Positions 46,401-58,400 of a stretch of 64,000 nt of DNA are shown one piece after another (position 1 is the first letter of the stretch; each line of letters opens with the position of its first letter). The stretch is taken from NCBI GenBank assembly GCA_902702965.1, contig CACRXP010000010.1:304464-368463 (forward strand). Direction: 5' to 3'. The position numbers and the translations under genes are program-made. The notes below the pieces were generated by a model. The model had not been told where the DNA came from. It saw only the letters and a program-made list of their open reading frames with translations, and did not search any database. This stretch comes from Spirometra erinaceieuropaei (Eukaryota > Platyhelminthes > Cestoda > Diphyllobothriidea > Diphyllobothriidae).

Positions 46401-49400
46401 ACATATTTACTCCAACCGCCTGCGCAGAAATTTGGCTCATAGAAAGAAAAACGAAAATCAAGGACAATCCCCCGACCTCTTATAAGGGCTGTGGTACCCG
46501 TTAATTGAAGGTAGTTAGAAAATAAAACAACGCAGGAAAAGTACAGATTGACTATCCCCTCCTACCCACCAGCTTAAATAACTTTGCGAATGCAGTTATG
46601 CAGGCCGAATAAGCGTAAGAACAAGGGTGGTGGCCAATGGGTGACAGCACCAAGCCCCAACGGCTGACTGAGCGAAAAAATGACAAGGTGGGCTTACGTT
46701 GGCTCAGCAACTGCATCATGTAAATTTAGTTTGCTGTAGCTGACACTTGCTTCGAGTATAGATCCCAAGTCAGGCAAATCTACCAGGGGGTTCCACCGAC
46801 CGAAACTTTATTAAGACTTCTACAACGGGGTTCGTGATGACTTAACAGCACTCGTTTATTTAGATACATAAGTGATGATGGTTTAGATACAGCGAAACGG
46901 TGATTAACGAGCCTCAGCAAATCTGTTAGAAGTGGCCGTTTCAGACAATTGTCCACATGCCTTTCTGTTATAATGGTGGAGAAATTCGTTGGCTAATACT
47001 TCTCAAAGTAGACGCATAGTGTTGACACACCTCAATTGTGTGGATGGAGGATTTTTCAAGGCAGAGTAGGTACGCACTCGGTGACTTCTTCTGCGCAGAC
47101 GCGTGCTTGCTCGAGCGAATATAGCATTTGCAGGCATTTAAAAATCTAACCAAACCGTTTCTGTGCTGCTGAATGGTAGCTAGGTTTGGATAGGCCACAA
47201 GTTAAAAATTGAATTCATTATTAGCATAATTATATATATGGCAATCTGTCGTCAGAAGTGATTCAGAGTGAGGACGTCCGTGTGAATTAGGTCAAAGTAG
47301 GGTAGACTTTCGCAACACCAACCGCAGTGGCTGACAACACCGAATTCACGTTTAAGCGTACTACGGATGTTATAGTTCGACTGTCGCGAGCGTCGACGTC
47401 CACTGTGTGCTCCACAGGGTGGACGCAGCTCCGGTGACCTGTGAGTGAATTAGTATATAGTGAGGCAGATCTGCACAACATCTACCCCTCTTCTCCTTCG
47501 TCCATCTGACACCGGCGGCAAGACAGTATCAGAACAAGCGGGGATGGACGCAGGTGCAGTCGCTGACAGGGTTACACAGCCCGTCTGCGCGTGCCACACA
47601 CGAGCTGTCCTCGCCACATGTACCGAGTCAGGGCTACTCGAATCTCACATGTGTTAGTGCTCTACAGGTCACATTAAGGACCTATTGAGGTAGACTCACA
47701 GCTCTAGGAAGGACCGAGTTACCCAATTACTTGATAGCCGTCCAAGTCACGACTTTTGACGCGTTGCGTTAGATTCAAGAGCGTCAGGTTTATTATAATG
47801 AGGAATGTGCTCAACTGCTTTGGGGGCGTATTCCTCGGTTCGCTCTCTCTTCCCTCTCCCATGCGCCTGTCCACAGTCCGAGCCTGTCAGCTACCTGGTG
47901 CTCTCACTGGTCGCAGTGGCTGGCTTGACTGGAAGGGCATGACACCACACCACCTCCCGCATGTACGACAATGGGCTTGCGAGGACTCTGTGCAACCTAA
48001 TTAACGCGTTTCGTGAGTCAATCTGGCCCGGGATTTGGTTCAGAGCAGTCTGCAGTGGGGAACACAGGTACGAACTTACATATCCATTCACACAAACCAG
48101 GCTCAAAAACGAGGCTTCGGCTGTCACGCAAGCAGGGTATCGTAAAAGTCACATTAAGGGACCGTAACAGTCTAGCGCTCAGTCCGGAGCAGGATCAAAT
48201 TATCCCGTCGATTGGCAGTCTTCCAGGCCACGGTTTTAAACATGCCATAGTAGTTTAAAACGTGTTCGGCCAGTTAAATCAGTGGTTTGAAATTTTTCCC
48301 CAGTCCATAGTTTCGACACAAAAAATTGCTCGCGCCACGCGGGGGATTTAGATAAATTGGAAATCCCCTGTTCATATCAAAAAGTCGCGTGAAACTGTAA
48401 AAGTTCCAGCTCTCCTGAAGAGAGGCGTGGAGAATACGTATCGCATTTCAAGGCAAAATCAACAGGAACGAGGGTCATTTGCTCCCCACCTCCTCAAGTG
48501 CCTGTAATCTCTCCCGTCGCGCCCGACACCCCATCAAGCCATTGAGACCTACTTGGTTAAAATGAGGAAGCTAATCATTGGATCCGCGCTTGATTGGTCC
48601 CTCCCCATCTTCTTATTTGCTCGTATCAGTAGGAACTTCCAGTGGAGCCTACTGGATATGATTAAATGGGATGCGTGACCTTTGGGAAGGCTGGCTATCA
48701 CAAATCCCCAGCCGCGTCAATATTATCCTCTGTATGTTGATTTATAAAATAGCCATTGCGGATCCTAAGACTTCAGGTCATTACCAATGTCCATCAACAG
48801 GAAACTCCCGGTATCTTGCAGGTTGAAGGTTCTACTGTCTGCACAGATGCGCATCTGCCAGGATATTGCAGTGTATTTAAGAAAATATACTGAATAGCTT
48901 ACTTCGCAGCCACAGGTAACCCATTACCGGGATATTTTAAATGAGTTCGGTAGCAGGACATTGAAATGCATACACAACTGTGTCGTGCCCTATTTATAAG
49001 CTCCAACACTGTCGCTAGGGAAAATAAATGCAACATAAAAGTTACTTTGGGTAGGACCTGTACACTCAGGCAATGCGGTTTGACGTCTATACTTCTTTGT
49101 CTTATCATGAAACTCCAATCCTTCGTCAAGCAGCCTGGTGAAATTTACATCAGAGGTTCAGCCCGGTACGAGCGCGCGGTATGCCACCATGGCCATTAGT
49201 GTCGCACCTTGACTGTACTTTTAGTCAGGGGGTAGACAGTTTGAGCATTATGTCCTTATGACATGACTCATTCAGTGAGCAGTCGCTGCAGCGTGCAACC
49301 TGTCTCCGACCCATTATACCAATCTGCGCATTGAGATCCACTGTTCCCACTGGAAATCAGCTGATACACCTGGGTTGGTAATGCTCATGTCAGTGCGTGT

Positions 49401-52400
49401 TCGGAACAAGTTTGTGAGGTTATCTGAAAGCGTAATCCATGGGTGAGGGGGGTTACGTGGCTACCATAAATAGAAGACCTTCCGAGGTACTATTAATTTT
49501 CGATTTCAAACCTAGGATGTTTGAGATCGATTGCTGCCTACTCGTAGAAAATCATCCCAACGACATCTACAACGTACCATTCGGTTTGGGCACCGGTTTT
49601 GGACTTTTATCTCCGGCTTGCGAGGGAACTTGTAAATACGCAATTCAGTGTTAAAGTTGGGAGGACATAGTCAGAAGTATTTCCGCCCATACTATTGGTG
49701 GCCTTGCCCTAAATTCCAGGGAGTTAGGGTTGGGTAAGACGCTTAGCGCTTCTTGACAAAACAAAAACTTTATTGGTGCGGCGTCTGACATTTCAGCGCT
49801 CGATGAAGGGCAAAAAAACCGCCGGCTGAAGAGTTCACACCCTTGCTTCATCAGTGTCTATCAGCAGGTGAACCTGAGTTGCTTAGGCATTCAGGGGAGG
49901 CCTTCTCATCTACATCTACGTTTCTACTGTTGGTTGGGGCCAGCTTTTAGCCCTAACTAGGTTTCCTGAAAAAATAATCCTGGGGGTTATTCGACTGTTC
50001 CAGGCACAACCATTTTCCCGGAGTTCCGGTAACGCCGAAAGCACACGGTGCAGCTTACCTTTAGACTGGTCTTTGGTGCATCTACTTATACTTTCAGGAC
50101 ATGATGGTCATTCTTGATTAACTGTCATGGAGCATTTGCACGTTAATGGGCTACCAAATGTTCATGATCGCAACAATACATAAGTCAGCGACTCTAGTTT
50201 ACCCTCGAAGGCGGACCCTAGTAACCCAGCCAACACTGGCGGAGGACGCTTTCTTATCAAGCACAAAAGTCGTCACGTCGAATTACTGTCTTCGTTTGTG
50301 ACTCAAGTTTAAGATGACCGAAACCATGGACGAATGTGATTTAAGAAAACTGCACCGTCTCTCACTTTGCTGCCAAAGACCTTTGCATACTTACACGCTT
50401 GCGGTCATGATGATGGTCCTATAGCGGATCACGCGGGAGATCCGTTGTTAAATGTGGGCATGGCACGCGTTAACTGGGTTGCGCACCCCATAACAAATGC
50501 AACACATGGAGAGGTGTGTGGTTGTACATCTAGGAGTGGACTAACGCCGCGCCAGCCACCCACGCCAAATCCCGACTCGAAAAGGTGACTGGTGTTTGGG
50601 ATAGGGAAGGGAGAGTGAGGTCCATTGTGGGGACTGCATTCCTACGGCACCCGGCGCATATTCTCCACCATATACAATCTTACGCGCCTTTAAACTATCA
50701 CGATACGGTATGAGCAATGGCTCGGAAGGCTGCCAACTGACAGGATAACTCGGTGATCACCGGACAAAGAGTCCGGCCGCAATGGTTTCTTCCTAATGTG
50801 ACCTCGATGGCACTTCCACTCAGTTGGGATCCCAGTCTCACCCTCGTTTCTGTGATAATCTAGTCCATTGTGCGCTGATCAGGTCGTGTGCGACACGCAT
50901 AGACGGGCTGTTTAGCTTTTATCAGCCAATGCGCCCGACCCCGCCTCCGGTCTTCTGAATGTCTTGACACTGGGCTCAGGTGGGTGGGGGAGGAGAGAGT
51001 GTGATAAAGGAACGAAACCCTGATGGAAGTATAAACTATTTCACGCGCAAGTCGCCGTTCCTGTGCCGGCTATGCTGTGGGGTACACGGTAGACATCATC
51101 GTTCTCGATGATCAAACTGTTGGACATGATAAGCAAAGCTAGTGCAGACCAAGCAACGTGATACGTGATGAGAGCTCTACACGGAGATCCATTTGTCGAA
51201 AAAATGTTGAAAAAATCAATACCTTCAATTCATGGGCTTTGTTTTAATACAAAGAGAGGTATGTAGTTTCATACCTCTTTTATTATGCCACTAAAACATG
51301 TTTCGCGGAGAATATACAGGGCGAAGTCAGTTCCCTAAACAGAGCCCTGAAGAAATGGGCAGTCCGGGAATTTCGGGAAAACAGATAAGACCACGTCAGG
51401 GAAGCTAGGCCAATGGGACTGGCAGCTTCGAAGACCCCCCAATTTTGCGGACAGGCTTCGAGTTAGCAGCTTTTTTGCTATTTTAATATGGTCTGGGAGA
51501 GACATGCCTCGCGGAAACCTCACCCTCACAACCATGTTTAGGTTAAGGATGTAAAACAAATAGCTGAAGTGAAGAGCAAAGGCGATTAAGAATGCGAAGT
51601 TCAAAGAACAGTACTTATAGTCGTTTAACCCGAGGAGCCCGTTTTTACTAGCGACGCAGAAGATACGACTGACTCCTGCGCAGTGATAGAATTGATTTTG
51701 GCGTTCAATGACCAAAGAGCTCAGGTTCGAGTACCTGTTTATCCGAACCTGCGGTTTGTTGAGGCTAGTTAAAGGAGACTAATGAGCTAGAAATGGTCAT
51801 CCTAGTCTCCCACTCCTCTGTCGGTACTCTTTCCTGCATATCGCATGGAGAGTTGTTCATCGATTAGGCTACAGCATCGAACTTGCTCACCCCGTTTTGT
51901 CTGTAGGCCCTATTCTAGAGCCACGGAAGTTTATAAGCCAGATGTAGTCATCATGGTCTCCCTTGTCGTTGTTGTAATGTTTTTTGTTGACATCTTTAGA
52001 ATAAATAAAACATTGCAGTTAAATATCGGTCAATACTTGCAATTGCAGACGGGTTACAAATAGAGGAGAGAAGCATCAGACCCTCAGCGGCGCACACGTA
52101 TTTCTGCCCTGGACCTTCAATACTAGACTCCCCCGCCCTTCTTGTATTGTCAGGCGGAAGGGACGGTGTGAATCTTCACCACCCAGCTGAACCAGAATTG
52201 CTGGACGGAGCTAGTACCGTCGGGGAATAAGACAATCACCGAGTATTTGAAGTGATTACCTTCTACGTACGTTTCATGCTGGCTGACAAGACCAGTCAAG
52301 TGTTTTTTATTCTGACTCACACCTACTCGGAAGTAGAATTGATGTTAGTCAATCTCACAATTCTTGATAAGGTTACACAAAGTAGAAAAGTATGTAGTCT

Positions 52401-55400
52401 TTGCGTAACCCGTGAAGGATATCCAAAGTATTCATGAAATAACGGCGGACCTGTATTGTTTTTAAGGTACACCCAGTGGTTCTTAATTCCTCAGTTCAAA
52501 TACAACTATTGGAATTAATTCCAAAGGACCTCAATTCAAAATGATTCAACGATGTCTCTATGATATCGTATAGACTCGACAGCCTTACGTTCGGAGATTT
52601 TTGTCATGTGATCCCAGGGTTTCACTAACGGTAAGCTTAGATGCGGCTGCTTGAGGACCTGTGGTTAGGTGGATTGTGACCTGTTTTACACGGATCAGTA
52701 GTTGGCCCACTGGAAGGTGTTTTTAGAGCGTGGTTACCCCAGTTTACGTGCCCCTAAAATGGGCCAAGCAGTAGATGTGGTAGACCAACACAGGAGCTAA
52801 ATCTGGTTCCGACAGGCGTTACCAGGAAAACGAACTTAAGACAAATATGAACATTGGGGGTGTAGTGGCACCCAGTTGCAGGCTCATGCCACGTCGATGG
52901 GGATCTGAGCTGTCCCGCTTTTTCGTTGTTGTATAAAATCCTGGTCAAGTGTCTGTTGTGAATCAGGAAGTGTGGTGGTATGACAAGGTGTGGATTTTCG
53001 CCGTGCCAGCCACCCACGTCCTTCCCGCCTTTGATCTTCTTGACTCTCTCTCTCTTGAGGCCGGATCCAGGTAGTGAGGAGGAGGAGGAGGAGGAGGAGG
53101 AGGAGGAGGAGGAGGAGGAAGGAGGAGAGGGTGCGGCAGATGCATCGCAAGTCTACTGAACTAATTTACGCGCACGTCGCCGTCCCTGATGTCACTCTGT
53201 TGTGGAGCACACGGTGGACACTGTCGGCAACGACCGTCAACCTTTCACCTTAGTTTACGATTGTTTTCTGTCAATTGTAGTAATGGCTGTACAATTGATT
53301 GCACCAGATCTTACCGACATTTTCTGTAGTGCAGAGCCGATATTTAGTAAAAGCTAACGGTAGGCCATAAAGAAATATGTATTACGTTTGCTTACCCTTA
53401 GCATATGCAGTACTGCTAATAAAAAAATAAAACCACATCGAAAGTTTTAGTTCAGCAGACGAACATGCAAGGGAATAATCCAAGGCTACCGCGAAATATT
53501 GTTTAAAAGTGGGCTTGACCGACATACTTGATGGGAAGTCGATAAGGCAACGAACAGAACCTCGAACATTCAACATTCATAAGCGATAGCAACAAAGGGA
53601 AGGGAGACTGGAGTTTTCGTCTTTTATTCACTTTTCACTATCAGCAGGTCATACCTCAACCCTAGACCTTGAAGGTCGAAGTTTGGACTCAGAGTTTTTG
53701 GTCATCGCACACCAGAGTCAAATATTCTACTATTAGGCCACGGGCTGGCGGTGGTAATATTCAAAGTCATGTGGGTGTGGTGGTTGTCGACCTGTGTCGG
53801 TCTCAGAAGGGGATATGTGCGCTCCGGTTTGCTTTGGAGATCTGGTCTTGGGCTCTCATAAACTCGTATGTAACGAGGGTTACAAATGGTGTAGAAAACT
53901 CGAGATAGGAACCCAAGTTTTGTTTCTGCCATAAGAATAGAATCGTGATCATCACTCTCGTGTGCAAGCCCAAATAAGGCCGATTATAGAAAAGAGTACT
54001 TACAAAGACAAGGGAGATTAGGATGGCCACTTCTGGTTTATTAACCGTCGGCCAGCCATACTTAAGCCCAGATCTAAATTACCTGGGATGCCAACCCGGG
54101 TTTTAACAGTCGTTGAGCGTTACGTATTCCAGCAATACCACTGAACCACGGATTTCGTGTCCTGTCAGTTGTAATCTGAAGTATTAACTATGATGGAAGG
54201 GCATTCTACGATCAGGTTACGGGACGTTCTCGTGCTTTTTAAGTACATTCGAGTCTTCATGGGATGCAAGTTCCAGGAAGTGCGTCCCTCACGATATTTA
54301 GGCACTTGCCACTTCATTTAGGGTTCGGCACAATGCCCTACACATTTAGTATAACCTCATGGAAAGAGTCCAGTCGGCTGAACTAAAGTGAACTTAGGTT
54401 TCGGACACAAGCGCCATTAATGTTCTGACCATCCGTTAGGAATTCAGACAAAACAAACATTACACAGAAAATACGAGGTATTTGTGGGGAAATCATAGAC
54501 AATGTGAAATAGAGAACACCACATGAGTCAGGTGATTGAGGCACAGAAAGGTTTCAAGTTTATGGATCGAAGTAGTGAGAAGATTGGTACTCTGGAAACT
54601 TAAGTTGCATCATATGGGTCTTCTTTGTATTGAACAGTTTTAACTAGGGAAGACTTCGTTTATAGGCTGTGTTCGAAGTACCCACTTTAAGACATCTACC
54701 AGTTATAAGTTGTGAGAAATACAGTATTCGCACAGACAAAGCGCTTTGCACTGTGGTTCCAAATTGGCAGTCTGTCCTAATAAGCATGTTCTAGTTGCTA
54801 AAAGTTACAGACTATATCAAGAATATAACATATTTTCAGCTTTCAAATGACGGTTTGCTGAAAGCATAATCTCCATAAAACTAATAACACTACGGACAAC
54901 AGAGACAAAACATAGACCGCTATCGTGCGAAATGAATTTCCATATTGAGCTAGGCTTTATTGCCTATCTACAGGTTTGATACTGCGTATTTCAGTATGAT
55001 GAACGGTGCCTCTAAAACGGGCCACGAGGTAGACGCGCTGGACCAACACGAGGGCTAGATCGGAGTCCAGCAGGCTTTATCGAGAATGCGCACCCATAAC
55101 AAATGCTAACATTGAGGTGTGGTGACACGCCCAGTTGCCGGTCCCCTCCGTGCTAATTGGGATCCGAGGTCCCCTCCCCCATTTTTGCTGTTGTTTATAC
55201 TCTTGGTCAAATGTTTGTTGTAGACCAGGAGGCGTGTTGGTGTGCCTAGGTTCGGGTTTATGCCGCGCCAGCCACCTGCGCTCTCTCCCGCCTCCGGTCC
55301 TCTTGACTTTGTCATCACACCCAGCCCAGATGAGGTAGGAGAGAGTGAGGTAGATGCAGTGAATGTCCACCATCTCTTTGAACTAACTCACGCGCAAGTC

Positions 55401-58400
55401 ACCGTCTCTACTCTTACCCTGCTGTGGAGCACACGGTGTACATCGTCGAGACCGACCGTTGAACTGTCATGATGAACGAACTGTTGTGGACAGAATGCAT
55501 TTTTCCTGCAAGAAAACCCTGGTGAGCAGATCCAATTTCAAGTTCAAAATGCATTATACCTGCTAACGGTTAAATCGTACCGAAACTGTCGTGAGTCCTT
55601 ATTGCATGCTTTTCAATAAGGAACTGTACAAGACGTCTTACTGCTTGCAGAACAAAACTCTTCCTCTAAATGCAAAAAGTTGCCGAGTTCCAAGTGACAT
55701 TTCCAATGAATCTGACGGCTAAGTTGTCAAATGTCTGTCAGAATGATGCAAGAAATGCAAATTATTTGGAAAACTTTGGCTGCCCTTTTAAATTGTGTGC
55801 CGCGACTATCGTTCTTTTTCAGCAAGAAAACTATAGAATGACATGTACGGCGAACTTGCAAATAAACCCGCATGGGACTTAACAGTAACTTAATAAGCCC
55901 CTCCCCCGCCCGTAACGTCTGATGATTTCAATGGCTCTTAGACATCCGAGGGACCTTACCCATTTTAATCCAACACCATTCAGGTGGACACAAGAAGGAA
56001 AGACTCCAGCACACAGCGAGGATCAACAAAAGTAGCCAACGAGGCGTCGTGAAATGCGTCTCCTAATCCGTTGCGCCAAAGCATATCGGAAACAGAGGGA
56101 GGCTGTACAGCTAGCTCCTGTAAAAGACTTCTGTCATTTGTAAGCCACCTATTCCTATTGAAGTTTGTGTTAGCGGACGGTCTGCACTTTAATGACCTCA
56201 TTATCGGCGCTTAAATATCTCAAATCGCTCTAATGAAAGCCTGCACTTCTACAGAAACATTACTTTTATACTCGGCAGACGTGTGTCCGACATATACAAT
56301 CAGCAGGCTCATCCCAGCTCCTGGTCGTCGTGGTATAAAGGGACATAAGTCAGGGTTCAAGTAGTTTTGGATGGGTTTACAGTGAGAGCGTGAAGAAGTC
56401 GAGTGCAGTGAAAACTATTAATTTTACGCGTTGCTCCCAGCATGGAACGGAAGAATTCAATTAACTTGTCAAATTACAGGGTTTTGACGGGAAGTTGGAG
56501 CCAACTCTGCTTTATCTCACGAAGTGCTCATGGGATCATGATGTCGGGGAGAAGCTTTAAACCTATTCTTATTACCGTGACCAATCACCATTTACATCAA
56601 GTTTTACGAAGTGCTAGATCTTCAAGATCGCTTAGGTCCTGAATTCGAATTTATTCCAACTTTAACTTAGACTGCACAGGACAAGTAAACGCTATATCTG
56701 AAAGTTTACTAACTCCGTGACTTCGCCCAATCTCTGCAACTCCCTAAAACATGCTCAAACTGCTGTCTTGGGAGTGGACAAGGTCATATTATCGGGTGGT
56801 CTACGCCGAAAATCTGGCATGTGGCCGAAAAATCGATACCCTGCAAACACGCGGGAAAGTTAAATGAAACACGTGCAAACGCAGGTGCGGCTGACCAGAT
56901 TTCGCCATTCAGTGCGTTTATATACTTGCTTGAATGAGAGGTTTGAATGGAGCGCTGAATCGTTTCGTGTGCCCTAGATCGGAACCTAAAACACACCACT
57001 TTAATGGCACCACAGCAAAATTCAAATATGTGGTTTCTGAGGAGCGCAAAGGAAAGGTAAAGTAGTTTAGAAAGACGTTTGAAGGACCCTTATAAGCTCA
57101 AATTACGTAACTATCCAATTTTTTACAAATTAAACATCGCTGAACCCCACCCGAGGGTCTTAATTCGTGTTGTTCTCCCATGTATTCGCCTTCTGGTCTG
57201 GTATACAGCAGGGGAAATTCGACGGTCAATGGAAAGGAATAATTTTGGATATTGAAAAAACTAAGATGTCTTTAATGACGTGGAGGCTAAATAAGTTGAT
57301 ACTAATCCTTACGCAAAGTAAAAAAAGAAAGAAAACTAGAAGGCTTCAGATTATCATAAAAAACAGTCCCCTGTTTAATATTTATGAAGAAACCCCTCTT
57401 TAGGATCTCTCCAAGCGTATATTTCTCTAAATTCATGTATTTAACAGCCTTTTGACCAGACTGTCGTTCCTCTAAGGAGAAACACCGTTTCAATCCCTCA
57501 ATACTTTAGCCTCACAGTCTTACGCGACGTTGACTTCTTTGAAGTGCAAAAAAAACAGTTTTTCCAGTCTGACGACAAAATAAGGCGGCAACGTCTAGCT
57601 GTTATCAGAGGTTTATCATCGCCCGTTTAACAACTTAGTTCCACCTTGCCCTTCGGAAAGATCGAATACTAATTGTTCAGTTATCATAAGAAATCGGTAG
57701 GTGCACAGTCGGACCGACGGACTTCTGCACTTAGACGTGAGTATTAAAACCTCCGATTTAAAAGTTCAGACGACGCTATCGCTGGAACAGGAAGTTTATT
57801 GGCCTGACGTCCAGAATTCTCACTCTAACCCGCTATGGCAGACAGTCGCAGTCTTGTTCCAGCCTCTTCTTTTGAACTGCTTCCTGGAACCCGCCTACTC
57901 GCTTCTACCTACGATTATCGAAAGGGATTCGAATTTTCGCAGTCCCGAGCCCTCATGTTCTATTTTTCTAGCTACAGAGGCGTCTTCGTTATCTTTAATT
58001 TCCGATGGTCGTAATAATACTTATGTGAGGGGCAAAGTATCTCGAAAAAACAGTTATATAACACTCCAAAGAGTTTAATGATCCTAACAATGCACTTTGC
58101 ATTTTTTTTCTCTGTCTAATCTCGTACGAGCGTCCTATTAAAAGATTATAACAGCTTGTGGCGTTAGCATTCCTTGTCAAAACCCTGAGCGATCTAAATC
58201 GGAGAGGCTCGATCTCGTGCAAACAAGGAGACCTCATTAAGTGTTGTAATCTTTGCTGCTAAGATTGGCAATAATTGCCGTTCTTGGACCAGCTGGTCGC
58301 CTATAGCGCCTGCTGAAGCGAGGTCGTCTTAGTTTTAACAATACGCCAGAATCAGTCAACTGAGTCTCCGTCTTTCTCGGTCATCGTTGGCCATTGCCGA

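Noticed and set aside
51335..51715. 126-codon minus-strand frame with a hydrophobic stretch in ONECUT intron 1
   Set aside because: One hydrophobic segment alone is weak; it lies in intron DNA and overlaps a group B SINE copy.
52963..53150. Frames with poly-Leu or poly-Pro on the minus strand
   Set aside because: They are translations of the (GGA)n tract inside a group A repeat copy.
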